50,157 nucleotides of DNA from Streptomyces sp. SID3343 (GCF_009865215.1 NZ_WWJX01001118.1:1-50157), one strand, 5' to 3'. Counted from the first letter of the stretch, positions 16,596 to 24,971 are shown. The notes: generated by a model from the letters alone, not told the origin. Made by a program: numbers and translations.

Positions 16596-16626
16596 GAGCC
16601 GCACACGCCGTTCGCGTGTGCGGCTC
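16596..16626. terminator. Hairpin terminator
   Basis: A perfect 13-bp inverted repeat (16596-16608 with 16614-16626) with a 5-base loop lies 98 bases beyond the last gene of the long leftward operon (stop at 16724). It probably ends that transcript. Confidence 0.75.
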
Positions 16627-16723
16627 GGGCCTTGCGCGCAGTCAGGCTGGGGACACCGGTGAAGCGATGGCGCGGTGCGGTGTCGTGCTGCGATCCGTGG
16701 CGTGCAGCCGATCGGCCAGCTGA

Positions 16724-16993
16724 TCAACACCTCCCACACAACGGGGGAAGCTCAAGCAGACTCGTGGTCCATTGGTGGGCGTAGGCAATGAACAGGAGAT
16801 CGTTCTCGGCCCTGTCCAACGCGTCGGAATCATCGTGCAGGCAGGCGACGGTGGTCGCGACGATGCGCCCGTGCCGGTCGAGGAGGCGAAGGATGGCGTG
16901 GCGGTCGCGGGTTTCGGTGCGGACCGACCACGGTCCCGCGCTGCCGCCGAGGGCGCGGGTGCGGATCAGGTCGTATTCGTCGGGTGTGAGCAG
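16724..16993 (-). CDS. Small protein of unknown function with a likely CTG start
   Basis: This frame encodes a plausible 89-residue protein (T-P-D-E-Y-D-L-I-R-T-R; R-D-R-H-A-I-L-R-L-L-D-R-H-G-R-I-V-A-T-T; N-D-L-L-F-I-A-Y-A-H-Q-W). Nearly all third positions are G or C. It has no ATG, GTG or TTG at its beginning. The best start is CTG 16993, with AAGGA 6 bases upstream. The mature sequence alternates charged and hydrophobic residues like a compact alpha/beta fold. It is the last gene of the leftward operon, 73 bases after the small DUF317 gene. I do not recognise the family. Confidence 0.6.
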   Translation of the reverse strand: MLTPDEYDLIRTRALGGSAGPWSVRTETRDRHAILRLLDRHGRIVATTVACLHDDSDALDRAENDLLFIAYAHQWTTSLLELPPLCGRC

Positions 16994-17066
16994 CGCCGGT
17001 CCTTTCGGGGGATGACGGGGTATCGCCGGGAGTTCGGATGCCGGACCCGCCGTGATGTGAGGGGTG

Positions 17067-17453
17067 TCAGAACTCGTCGGGCCGGTCGCGTGCGGTCAGG
17101 AGGGCGGCGACGAAGCCGGCGACGACCTCGGCGGGCACTGCGGCGCCGAAGACCTGTTCCCAGCCGGGCCTGTCGGCGGTGCCCTCGACGGTGATGTGCC
17201 ACAGGTCGCCGAGGCGGGTGTGAGGAGATTCCGGGAGGTAGCCGACGTAGGCACGGCCGTCGGGGGAACCGGCGTGTACGTCGGCGCGGTGGTCGAGGAC
17301 GATCGACCAGCCGTCCGCGACCAGGAGGTCGAGCACGGGGTAGGGGGTGCCCGCTCCCTTGATCCATCGGTCGCCCTCCATGTGGACGAGATCCGGGTGC
17401 GGGGCGGTCGTCGGGACATGGCGGGTGGGGGCGGGAAGGAGGGTCAGGTGCAC
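17067..17453 (-). CDS. Single-domain DUF317 (SPDY) protein
   Basis: The 128-residue protein has one DUF317/SPDY unit at about residues 40-120: D-L-L-V-A-D-G-W, then S-P-D-G-R-A-Y-V-G-Y, L-W-H-I-T-V, and V-P-A-E-V-V-A-G-F-V-A-A-L-L. The family is confined to actinomycetes and has no established function. GTG 17453 follows AAGGG. It lies in the leftward operon with four other DUF317 genes, and is a short single-repeat version of the two-repeat proteins upstream. Confidence 0.78.
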   Translation of the reverse strand: MHLTLLPAPTRHVPTTAPHPDLVHMEGDRWIKGAGTPYPVLDLLVADGWSIVLDHRADVHAGSPDGRAYVGYLPESPHTRLGDLWHITVEGTADRPGWEQVFGAAVPAEVVAGFVAALLTARDRPDEF

Positions 17454-17495
17454 GGGTGAGCCCTTCGACGTCGGGTGTGGTCGGCTGCCGGTCGG

Positions 17496-17903
17496 TCAGA
17501 CGGACTCGGTGCGCCGCCGCGTGGTGAGCAGGGCGGTGACGAACGCGTGGACCAGCTCGCTCGGAGTGGAGTCGTCGAAGGTCTGGGTCCAGTCGTCGCC
17601 TCGGTGGTCGTCGACGGCGACCTCCCACAGTGGTCCGCGCGCACCGCCGGGGTGTTCGGGGGTGAACCGCACGAACGCGCAGGCGTCAGGCGAGGACGTG
17701 TAGACGTTGGCCGAGCGGTCCTCGGCGACGCCCCAACCGGCGTCACGCAAGGTGGCCAGGACGTGGTGGGGCGCGCCGGGGTCGGTGAGCCACGCCCGAC
17801 CGTCGTCGGTCGAGGCCGCGAGAGGCGGGGTGCGGGGGTGCGGGCCGGTCGAGGCGGCATCGGCAAGGGCGTCACGGGTGTGGTGGGACGGGTTGTCGAG
17901 CAT
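17496..17903 (-). CDS. Single-domain DUF317-like (SPDY) protein
   Basis: The 135-residue protein carries one SPDY-like unit at about residues 48-128: L-R-D-A-G-W-G-V, then N-V-Y-T-S-S-P-D-A, L-W-E-V-A-V, and P-S-E-L-V-H-A-F-V-T-A-L-L. ATG 17903 has AAGGGG 7 bases upstream. Function is unknown for the family. A 209-base gap before the next gene upstream holds a 7-bp hairpin (17932-17938 with 17945-17951), so it may have its own promoter. Confidence 0.75.
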   Translation of the reverse strand: MLDNPSHHTRDALADAASTGPHPRTPPLAASTDDGRAWLTDPGAPHHVLATLRDAGWGVAEDRSANVYTSSPDACAFVRFTPEHPGGARGPLWEVAVDDHRGDDWTQTFDDSTPSELVHAFVTALLTTRRRTESV

Positions 17904-18112
17904 ACGGAACCCCTTCGCTGACCTGCGGTTTCGTCGGCGGTTTTGCCGACGTCCGTACGTTGGCATCGGTCGGCGGGGTGTATCCAGTCATGTGTGTCTG
18001 CCGTGGGCGAACTGGCCGATTGACAGGGCTCACCCGGTATCGGGACTGCCCCACCCGGAGCGAATTCCCGGGCAGGGCAGCGTGGTGATGGGCACTCAGA
18101 TGTGACGCGATG

Positions 18113-19138
18113 TCACCGTCGGTGTCGCGGCGTGGAGTTGCCGACGGTGGGGCTCGTGTGGGGTGTCGCTGGGCCGTGTGAGGGCGGGGAGGTCTGGGTC
18201 GGTGCGGTGGTGCGGCTGATCGCGGCGGCGGCCCGTGTGGGCGGTCCCGCGTCGCGGGCGAGGCGGGCGTGGACTTGTTCGCCGAGGGGGGTCAGGCGTA
18301 GTTCCCGGCCCTCGTTCGCGGTGGTGTCGGCGGCGACGAGCCCGTGGTCGCGCAGGATCATGTAGGTGGGGGCCGACACGCGTGGACGGCCGGGGTTGTT
18401 CTTGATGCTGGTCCGGTGGTCGCGCAGGACGATGCCGCCGTCGGCGATGGCGTCCAGGGCACGAACCTGGGCGGAAGTGAGGTTGCCGGCACGGATAGGG
18501 GCGGTCGTGCGTTCGGCGGGGGCCGCTCGGGCGCTCTCGCGGGCTCCCGGCCGCCAGGGGGTCCGGAATCGGAAAGGCACGGGGCTGTGCGGCAGGTAGC
18601 GTTCGGCGACCTCGCGGGCGTAGGCGACCAGGTGGGCCGCCGAATGGTTGCTGGGAACGGGCTCGACGTAGCTGTATCCAGCCGGAACGAAGCCCTCGCC
18701 CAAGGCGACGCCCGGGGTGATCGCCACCGCGGGGCCCGTCTCGCGCCGCAGGATGGCGACGTCGATCAGCGGCGTTCCGGCGCCGTCGGTGAGTGAGGGA
18801 TCCCTGCGTGCGGCGTGGGCGCGGATCTGGTCGATGTCGGTGGGGATGACGGCGAGGCGGTCCAGCGCGAGATGTCCGCCGAATCGGCCGTCCGTCGTGT
18901 AGGTCGACGCCAGGACGCCGTTGAAGCCGTGGTTGGAGAAGTCCCGGATGCGCACGCGGTCGCCCGGCTGTGCGTGCCGACGGTCGAAGACCGTTCGTTC
19001 GCTACCTGCGAGGACCACGGCGTCCATGTTCCCGAAGTAGTGGTTGAGGCACGCGTGCAGGGAACCCTCGCGACGTCCGTCTCGCCGCACGTATTCCAGG
19101 TCCCGGTAGTCGGTGTTGTACGGCCTGAGGATGAACAC
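18113..19138 (-). CDS. Protein of unknown function with a C-terminal winged-helix region
   Basis: The 341-residue protein starts at GTG 19138 behind GGAG. Residues 1-190 are a mixed alpha/beta domain (H-A-C-L-N-H-Y-F-G-N-M-D-A-V-V; G-D-R-V-R-I-R-D-F-S-N-H-G-F-N-G-V-L) that I do not recognise. Residues about 220-300 look like a winged helix: L-T-S-A-Q-V-R-A-L-D-A-I-A, then A-P-T-Y-M-I-L-R-D-H-G-L-V and L-R-L-T-P-L-G-E. The tail is low complexity. It could be a DNA-binding regulator in the operon; that is inference. Confidence 0.65.
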   Translation of the reverse strand: MFILRPYNTDYRDLEYVRRDGRREGSLHACLNHYFGNMDAVVLAGSERTVFDRRHAQPGDRVRIRDFSNHGFNGVLASTYTTDGRFGGHLALDRLAVIPTDIDQIRAHAARRDPSLTDGAGTPLIDVAILRRETGPAVAITPGVALGEGFVPAGYSYVEPVPSNHSAAHLVAYAREVAERYLPHSPVPFRFRTPWRPGARESARAAPAERTTAPIRAGNLTSAQVRALDAIADGGIVLRDHRTSIKNNPGRPRVSAPTYMILRDHGLVAADTTANEGRELRLTPLGEQVHARLARDAGPPTRAAAAISRTTAPTQTSPPSHGPATPHTSPTVGNSTPRHRR

Positions 19139-19180
19139 GGTGCTCCACGGTTCGTCATGGGGTGGGGTCGCGGGGTTCGG

Positions 19181-19642
19181 TCAGCGGCGGCCCCGCGATG
19201 CGCCGGCGTGCGAAGCCGGGGCGCTGGTCGTGGTTTCGGTCTCGGGTGGGGTGGGTCGGCTTCGGGACGTGGGGCTTCGGCGGGTCGCCGCGGCGCGGGT
19301 GGGCGCGGCCTCCGCGTCGGCGGCGTGGGCCCGGGTGGGTTGGGTCGTTGTGGGGGCGGGTGCGGGGCCGAGGTCGGTGTAGGCGTCCAGGAGTGCCTGG
19401 AGGTGGGTGTCGGCGTCCTTGATGCGGGTGGCGAGGAGGTCGATCTTCTGCCCGGCCATCTGCACGACGCCGGAGGGGTTGAACAGGCGGTGGGAGCGGT
19501 CTGCGGCGTGGGTGAGGTCGGTGGCCAGCCACTGGGCGTGGGAGCGGAACTCGTCGTCGAGTTCGTCGAGATGGGTCGCGGCTCGTTGGACGAGCTTGAC
19601 GATCACCAGGTGTGGGCCGTCCGGCGGAAGGGTGTTCATCAT
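19181..19642 (-). CDS. Helical protein of unknown function
   Basis: The 153-residue protein has about 100 helical residues (L-V-I-V-K-L-V-Q-R-A-A-T-H-L-D-E-L; M-A-G-Q-K-I-D-L-L-A-T-R-I-K-D-A), probably a coiled coil, then a proline/threonine/arginine-rich tail. The start is one of two adjacent ATGs (19642 or 19639) behind GGAAG. It is in the leftward operon. I do not recognise the family. Confidence 0.62.
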   Translation of the reverse strand: MMNTLPPDGPHLVIVKLVQRAATHLDELDDEFRSHAQWLATDLTHAADRSHRLFNPSGVVQMAGQKIDLLATRIKDADTHLQALLDAYTDLGPAPAPTTTQPTRAHAADAEAAPTRAAATRRSPTSRSRPTPPETETTTSAPASHAGASRGRR

Positions 19643-19761
19643 CTTCCGTGGTGGCGCGCCCAGCGTGGTGGTCGCTCGGTGGGTGCCGGGCCGGGGTGTC
19701 GCGTGGATGCCGCCGCGGTCGGCGGAAGGGGTGGGTGCCACGGGCGGGGTCTCCAGGGTGG

Positions 19762-20274
19762 TCAGGGCGCGCGGTGGGCGGTCCGGCGTGCCGCGGTCGC
19801 GGTCGGCGTGGTGGTCGCGACGGTGGTGGGGGCGGTCCCGGACACGGGGGCGGGAACGGAGGTGGTGAGTGCGGCGCTGCGGGCGAGGGCCCCGGTGGGC
19901 GCGGGGGTGAGCCGCAGGTGGTGCAGGGCTCGGTCGATCAGGGCTTGGCGTACGGGGGCGGGTTGGGCGTCGATGGCGGCGATCATGGCGTGGTCGGGTG
20001 GGTCGAGCAGGCCGGAGGGGGTGTGACCGGCTGCGGCGGTGACGCGGCGCACGGCCTCGTTTTCCAGGAGAGGCACCAGGTCGGGCTTCATCTTGAAGGC
20101 ACCTCGGAGGGCTTGGGTCCATCCCTTGAGAGCCTCGGAGAAGGATTCGTCGAAGGACATCTCCTCCGCGACGCATTCGAGGATCGCGTGGACGGCGTGT
20201 CCGGTGTCGGGCAGGAGATCGGTGAGCCACACGGTCTCGCCGGCCGGGTTGGTGGGGGCGGTCGTGTCGGTCAT
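19762..20274 (-). CDS. Unknown protein, paralogue of the 21741-22244 product
   Basis: The 170-residue protein begins near residue 15 with V-W-L-T-D-L and has E-x-E-A/V-V-R-R-V/M-T-A-A-x-G in its middle; both are shared with the product of 21741-22244. It is helical up to about residue 125 and then low complexity. ATG 20274 has GAGAGG upstream. The pair flanks a DUF317 gene, so a duplication probably gave rise to the group. Function unknown. Confidence 0.65.
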   Translation of the reverse strand: MTDTTAPTNPAGETVWLTDLLPDTGHAVHAILECVAEEMSFDESFSEALKGWTQALRGAFKMKPDLVPLLENEAVRRVTAAAGHTPSGLLDPPDHAMIAAIDAQPAPVRQALIDRALHHLRLTPAPTGALARSAALTTSVPAPVSGTAPTTVATTTPTATAARRTAHRAP

Positions 20275-20294
20275 CGGCTGCCTCTCGGTGGGTG

Positions 20295-20786
20295 TCAGCG
20301 GCGTGGGCGGGGCGCGATGGGTTCCTCGGTCGGGTGCCGGGGAGTCGTACTGTCGCTCGTGGTGGGCATGGTCGTGGGGATGGTGGTTCGGTTCCGGGCG
20401 ACGGCGGCGCGGGAGGGCTCCTGCGGGATCGGGCCTTGCGACGCGTGGAGGTTGGTCAGGGGGACGACGCGCCAGAGGTCCTCGGTCGTCTCGTGCCGCC
20501 GCACGGCCAGGGCGAGCAGGTCGGCGGCGGTGGCGACGGTGGCCTGGGCTGTTTCGGGGTTGAAATACCAGTCGCCGGCTGCCAGGGTCTCGACCAGGAC
20601 CTCGCGGAACTCCGCCATTCCCTCTTCGGCGTCTTGGATTGCGCGGTACCGGTCGAGGATGTGGTCGACGCGCGCGTCGGTGGACGGGGCCGTTTCGCGT
20701 TCGGCGCACAGGTCGGCGACGGAGCGTCCGAGGTGCCTTGCGATGAGGTGGTCGAGGCCGGGGAGGACGGTGTCCGGGTTCGCCAT
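20295..20786 (-). CDS. Helical protein of unknown function (downstream part of the fused frame)
   Basis: ATG 20786 has its own AGGAG, so this 163-residue product is probably made separately even though the frame is joined to the DUF317 protein before it. It is helical (L-P-G-L-D-H-L-I-A-R-H-L-G; V-D-H-I-L-D-R-Y-R-A-I-Q-D-A), with a threonine/proline tail. I do not recognise the family. Confidence 0.6.
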   Translation of the reverse strand: MANPDTVLPGLDHLIARHLGRSVADLCAERETAPSTDARVDHILDRYRAIQDAEEGMAEFREVLVETLAAGDWYFNPETAQATVATAADLLALAVRRHETTEDLWRVVPLTNLHASQGPIPQEPSRAAVARNRTTIPTTMPTTSDSTTPRHPTEEPIAPRPRR

Positions 20787-21677
20787 GGGCTTCTCCTGGG
20801 CTGAGCGGTGGGTCAGCGTCGCGGGGCGGGTGGTGTGGTGACCGGTGGTGGTGGGTCTCCCGGCGGTCGGCGGGCAGGGAGCCGCGGTGGTGCGGGCCTG
20901 AGCTGCGGTGGCCACGTCCGGGGCGGGGAGCCATTCGGTGGGCATGACGCGCAGCAGTGTCCAGTTCTGCGAGGGGAGCTGGTCCGCGGTGCGGGCCACG
21001 GGTCGGGGGTCGGCGAGTTCGGTGGTGACGGCCGCGATCAGGTGGGTGGGGACGGCTCCGGCGAAGGCGGCGCGCCAGGTCGGATCCCAGAAGGGGTCTC
21101 CGCCCCGTACCTCCCAGTGGTATCGGTGGTCGCGGACGATCCGGGTGTCGTCGGGCAGGTGCCCCTGGTGGACGAGTTGGGCCGTGTCCCGGGGTGCGGT
21201 GATCACGCGTGGGCCGTCCCCGAGGACGCCGGGGCGATCACCCACGGTGGGTTCCCATCCGGCGGCGAGCAGCGGCCCGTAGGCGATCCCGGGAAGCGTG
21301 GCTCCGTTCAGGAAGCGGTCGTGGCCGTCGTCGACGTCTTGGGCGAGGGTGTCCAGGAACGCGTGGACCGTCTCGTCCGGGATCCCCTCGTCGAACAGTG
21401 CCTCCCAGCGGGCCGGTCCCAGCGGTCGGTCGGCGGCGCTGATCTGCCAGGAGAACGTGAGGCCACGCTCGGGGCGGTGGGCGATTTGGACGCGTCGGCA
21501 CGGGCTGGCGAGATAGTCGCCGCCGGCGGTGTCGCTCTCGCGTGCCCAGCCGTGGTCTTGGTCCAGGCGCTCGATGACGCTGTCGTGCTGTACGGATCCG
21601 GCGAGATATCGGGGGGCGACGAGCAGCTCTCGCCTTGGGCGTTCTTCGAGCCAGTCGCCCAGATCGTGGTAGTGCAC
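20295..21677 (-). CDS. DUF317 (SPDY) protein, read in frame into the next gene
   Basis: From GTG 21677 (AGGAG upstream) the first 285 or so residues form a two-repeat DUF317 protein: A-P-R-Y-L-A-G-S and D-E-T-V-H-A-F-L-D-T-L-A in unit one, Y-G-P-L-L-A-A-G-W and A-V-P-T-H-L-I-A-A-V-T-T-E-L-A in unit two. No stop separates it from the next gene, so the open frame is 460 codons. In the +1 frame the tail would end P-P-A-P-R-R-stop at 20813, like its relatives. A small frameshift in the tail near 20830-20880 is therefore likely. Confidence 0.7.
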   Translation of the reverse strand: MHYHDLGDWLEERPRRELLVAPRYLAGSVQHDSVIERLDQDHGWARESDTAGGDYLASPCRRVQIAHRPERGLTFSWQISAADRPLGPARWEALFDEGIPDETVHAFLDTLAQDVDDGHDRFLNGATLPGIAYGPLLAAGWEPTVGDRPGVLGDGPRVITAPRDTAQLVHQGHLPDDTRIVRDHRYHWEVRGGDPFWDPTWRAAFAGAVPTHLIAAVTTELADPRPVARTADQLPSQNWTLLRVMPTEWLPAPDVATAAQARTTAAPCPPTAGRPTTTGHHTTRPATLTHRSAQEKPMANPDTVLPGLDHLIARHLGRSVADLCAERETAPSTDARVDHILDRYRAIQDAEEGMAEFREVLVETLAAGDWYFNPETAQATVATAADLLALAVRRHETTEDLWRVVPLTNLHASQGPIPQEPSRAAVARNRTTIPTTMPTTSDSTTPRHPTEEPIAPRPRR

Positions 21678-21740
21678 AGGACTCCTGTGGGCATGGCGTA
21701 CCGGCGCCGAGACGAAGGTGGCCGGGGTGGCGCGGTCCGG

Positions 21741-22244
21741 TCAGCGCCCACGGCGAGACAATGCGCCCGGTACGAGGGCGGGGTTTCCCGCGACCGATTG
21801 CGGGCCGGTCGGTGCCGCCTCGGGGGATCGGTCGGGTCCTGCGATACGCGCTCGCGTCGAAGGCAACGGGTTTGTGTTGGCGCGTAGTTGGGTGATCGCG
21901 GTCGCGGCGAGGGCTTTCTGGAGGACCGTGGGGAGGGCTTCGATCTCCTGGATTGCCTCGTAGTCCGTGTCCCGCGAGATCAGCGGCGGCGGGAATGCGC
22001 CGCCGGCGGCCGTCATACGGCGTACGACCTCGCTTTCGATCACCCGGGAGAAGCCGAGTGACAGCTCGTGTTCCTCACAGACGACTACACCGAGGTCGCG
22101 CAGCGTCGCGGTGAAGCTCGTTTCGATGGCGAGGTGTTCCTCGACGAATTCCAGGGCGCTGGTCACCGCCGTCGCCAGTCGGTCGGGGATCGCGTCGAGG
22201 TCGGTCAGCCACACTGTTCGGGCCTGGGGTCGTATTCGAGTCAC
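21741..22244 (-). CDS. Unknown protein, paralogue of the 19762-20274 product
   Basis: The 167-residue protein shares V-W-L-T-D-L near residue 11 and E-S-E-V-V-R-R-M-T-A-A-G-G in its middle with the 19762-20274 product. GTG 22244 follows GGAG. It is mainly helical, ending in a low-complexity tail. It lies between two DUF317 genes. Function unknown. Confidence 0.65.
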   Translation of the reverse strand: MTRIRPQARTVWLTDLDAIPDRLATAVTSALEFVEEHLAIETSFTATLRDLGVVVCEEHELSLGFSRVIESEVVRRMTAAGGAFPPPLISRDTDYEAIQEIEALPTVLQKALAATAITQLRANTNPLPSTRARIAGPDRSPEAAPTGPQSVAGNPALVPGALSRRGR

Positions 22245-22274
22245 GTCAACTCCGTTGCTTTCGGGCGTGGTTGG

Positions 22275-23138
22275 TCATCGGGGGGGCGCGGTCGAGGTGG
22301 TGGGTGGGTTGTTCGTGTGGTGCCGGGCGGCGAGGGCGAGTTGGTCCGGGGTGAGGCCGGTGGGGACGCGTGGTGCGCGGGCCGGTGGCACGGCTGCGGT
22401 GTTCATCGCGGCGGTGGGCACCCAGTGGGAGGGGCGGACCCTGATCAGGTGCAGGGAGGAGGTGGGCAGCCAACGGGCCTCGCGCAGGACGGGTTGGGGA
22501 TCGGTGAGGGCGTCCATCGCGGCGGCGACGACGTGCCGTGGCATCGACGCGGACAGGCGTCCGGCCCAGACGAGGTCGTTGATCTCGCCCGCGCGCAGGT
22601 GCCAGGTCCAGTCGTCGGAGCGTGGTCCCGCCGAGGGGTGCGAGCGGGTGACGGCCAGGAGCCCGTTCGGGGCGATCGTGCCCACCGCCGTGTGGCCGTG
22701 CAGGTGGATGGGCCAACCCGCGCGGTCCACCACCGCGGTGAAGCCGATGCCGGTGGGTGTCCGCGTGGGCCCGTCGCCGGCGAGGTCGCGGGCGATGGCG
22801 GTGGCCGTCGCCCGGACAACCTCCACCGGCGTCTCGTGCTCGAACTCGGCCCGCCATTCCTCACCGGCGCCGAAGCCCGGGTCGACGTGGATCTCCCAGT
22901 CCCACTGCTCGTCCGGATCGTCTTCACGCTTTGCGAGCGTGACTCTGGCTCGTTCGCATGGACTGTGGGCGCTCTCGGTGTGTCCGGGGCCTTTGACCCA
23001 TGTCCACCCGAATTCCTCTTCGAGGGCGCGGAACGCCAGGTCGCTGTCGCCGATCCCGGCCAGGTACGGCGGCGCGATCCACGCCTCGCACTCGACGTCC
23101 TCCTCCAAGATCTCGGAGGTCTCCGTGTACGTGTGCAA
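22275..23138 (-). CDS. DUF317 (SPDY) protein, two repeats
   Basis: The 287-residue protein has two SPDY units. The first includes A-P-P-Y-L-A-G-I, W-D-W-E-I-H-V and T-P-V-E-V-V-R-A-T-A-T-A-I-A. The second includes W-T-W-H-L-R-A and M-P-R-H-V-V-A-A-A-M-D-A-L-T-D-P. TTG 23138 was chosen for the AAGGGAG 5-6 bases upstream. Function unknown for the family. It is one of three consecutive or near-consecutive two-repeat DUF317 genes in this operon. Confidence 0.75.
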   Translation of the reverse strand: MHTYTETSEILEEDVECEAWIAPPYLAGIGDSDLAFRALEEEFGWTWVKGPGHTESAHSPCERARVTLAKREDDPDEQWDWEIHVDPGFGAGEEWRAEFEHETPVEVVRATATAIARDLAGDGPTRTPTGIGFTAVVDRAGWPIHLHGHTAVGTIAPNGLLAVTRSHPSAGPRSDDWTWHLRAGEINDLVWAGRLSASMPRHVVAAAMDALTDPQPVLREARWLPTSSLHLIRVRPSHWVPTAAMNTAAVPPARAPRVPTGLTPDQLALAARHHTNNPPTTSTAPPR

Positions 23139-23223
23139 GGGAACTCCCTTCTCCGTGCGGCTCGATCCGCCTGATGTGGCACGGCCGCCACCCCGACGCG
23201 GGGAGGCAGGCGTGCAGCGGGTG

Positions 23224-24069
23224 CTATCGCTTCGCCGTCGTGCGATGCGGAGCCGCGGCGACCGCTCCGGTCGGGTGTGCGGCCACGGGCGGCGCGGCCC
23301 GGGCATTTGTGGTGGTGCGGCTCGCCGCCGCGTTCGCGCGGGCAGGCGCGTGCCCGGCGGGCGTCGCGGTCAGGTGCCGCAGGTACTCCTTCGGGAGTTC
23401 GCGTCGGGTGCGGGGCACGGGCGTCGGATCGGCGAGGGCCGTGGTGAAGGCGGCGATCAGGTGCGCGGGGGTGTCGCTGGTGAACGTGGCGTGATCGCGA
23501 TATCGACCGCCCCCGATCTCCAGATCCCACGCGTGTGGACCGCTCGACATCTCTCCCGCGTAGGAGCTGGGGGAGCGATTGCACACCAGGTGGGCCAAAC
23601 CCTCGGGAGAGACGAACTCGGCCAGGGCGTCGTCGATGCGTTCGCGCCAGCCCGCCTCGGAGAGCGGGTACCAGCCCGGCGTGGCACCCAAGGGGGCGAC
23701 CAGGAACTCCTCGCCGTCTGCCGCGACACTCGCGGCCAGGGCGGTGGTGAAGGCGGCGACGGCCTCGACGGGGACCCGCGCGTCGGCGACCATCTTCCAC
23801 CTGGGCAAGTGCATCGGCAGGGTCGCGGCGGTGACGTGCCACAGTCCGATGTCCTCGCCCTCGGGCGTGAAGGCCACCCGTACCCTCATGCACGGCGAGT
23901 CGACGTACACGTTCCCGAGATCGTCGTACCGGTGGGACCAGCCCGCGTCCAGCAAGGGCTTGATCGCTTCGTCGCCGTCGGCGCGCGACCCGGCCAGGTG
24001 ACGCGGCGAGACGAACAGCTCTTCGAGGTCGTCGTGGGCGGTGAGGGCGTCCAGTTCCTCGGGCGTCAC
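23224..24069 (-). CDS. DUF317 (SPDY) protein, two repeats
   Basis: The 281-residue protein is the clearest DUF317 member here. Unit one has S-P-R-H-L-A-G-S, L-L-D-A-G-W-S-H-R-Y-D-D-L-G-N-V-Y, G-L-W-H-V-T and V-P-V-E-A-V-A-A-F-T-T-A-L-A. Unit two has P-L-S-E-A-G-W, W-D-L-E-I-G and T-P-A-H-L-I-A-A-F-T-T-A-L-A-D-P. GTG 24069 overlaps the stop of the double-HxlR gene (GTGA), so the two are coupled. The C-terminal 50 residues are alanine/threonine-rich. Confidence 0.85.
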   Translation of the reverse strand: MTPEELDALTAHDDLEELFVSPRHLAGSRADGDEAIKPLLDAGWSHRYDDLGNVYVDSPCMRVRVAFTPEGEDIGLWHVTAATLPMHLPRWKMVADARVPVEAVAAFTTALAASVAADGEEFLVAPLGATPGWYPLSEAGWRERIDDALAEFVSPEGLAHLVCNRSPSSYAGEMSSGPHAWDLEIGGGRYRDHATFTSDTPAHLIAAFTTALADPTPVPRTRRELPKEYLRHLTATPAGHAPARANAAASRTTTNARAAPPVAAHPTGAVAAAPHRTTAKR

Positions 24070-24926
24070 CGGCGCTGCCCGGCGCGCGGGGGTCCGGCGA
24101 CGGTGGGGGTGGCCGGGCCGGGGCCGAGGGTGTCGCCGGGGTGGGAGAAGGTCACCGCGAACACGGCGACGTGAACGGTGCTTCGGCCGGTCGCCGCCGA
24201 TCGGGTCGCGTCGTGCGCAGGTGCGTTCGGCGGCGTGGTCGGACGGGCCGACGTCCGGACGGCGGTGAGTGCCACGGCGGTCGGGGAGGGGCTGTTGGCG
24301 GGAGCGATGTGCCGGTGGGCCCAGACGGTCAGGTCGCCGATGACCGGGTCCAGGGCTCGCCCACGTTCGGTGAGCGCGTACTGGCCGCGATGTCCGTCGG
24401 TGCGGGCGACGAGGCCGTCGTCCTGGAGCTGGTGCAGGCGAAGGCCCAGCATGGCGTCCTGAAGGCCGGGGGCGGCCTGCTTGAGGTCGCCGAACCTGAC
24501 CAGGTCCCGGTCGCGCAGGACTTGGAGGATCGGGAGGGTGTGGCGGTTGCGCAACGCGGCGAGCGTCTGCTCGGCCGCCTCCGCCTGCGGGAGCGGGCCG
24601 GTGTGCGCGAGGTGTTCGCGCGACCAGGCGGCGAGCGAGGTGTGCACCGGCTCCAGCGACCGCCCCGCCGTCGTCAAGCGGTAGCCGGAGTGCCGGCCCT
24701 GGTGGGTGGCGGCTTCGACGAGGCCGTCCTGGGCGAGGCGGGCGATCCGCTGGGACACCAGGCTGACGGAGAGCCACGGAAGCGCGCGGGCCACCTCACC
24801 CGTACGCAGATGTTCGCCCGGGGTTTGGGCCATGGTCTGCAGGACCCAGGTCGACCAGCGCGGGTTGAGCATCGCCACGGCACGTTCGGTGTGTTCGTCG
24901 GCGAGCGGGGAGGTGATCGTGGGCAT
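24066..24926 (-). CDS. Transcriptional regulator with two HxlR winged-helix domains
   Basis: The 286-residue protein has two HxlR-type winged helices in one chain. Domain one (about 15-110) has L-N-P-R-W-S-T-W-V-L, L-V-S-Q-R-I-A-R-L and Y-R-L-T-T-A-G-R-S-L. Domain two (about 115-210) has L-R-N-R-H-T-L-P-I-L, F-G-D-L-K-Q-A-A-P and Y-A-L-T-E-R-G-R-A-L. HxlR proteins normally act as dimers of single domains, so this chain could be a built-in dimer. Its stop overlaps the DUF317 start, suggesting it may control that part of the operon. The tail after residue 215 is low complexity. Confidence 0.85.
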   Translation of the reverse strand: MPTITSPLADEHTERAVAMLNPRWSTWVLQTMAQTPGEHLRTGEVARALPWLSVSLVSQRIARLAQDGLVEAATHQGRHSGYRLTTAGRSLEPVHTSLAAWSREHLAHTGPLPQAEAAEQTLAALRNRHTLPILQVLRDRDLVRFGDLKQAAPGLQDAMLGLRLHQLQDDGLVARTDGHRGQYALTERGRALDPVIGDLTVWAHRHIAPANSPSPTAVALTAVRTSARPTTPPNAPAHDATRSAATGRSTVHVAVFAVTFSHPGDTLGPGPATPTVAGPPRAGQRR

Positions 24927-24971
24927 GACGGTCCTCTTGACAGGTGCGGTGGGGAGGGGGCGGGTTCGGTT

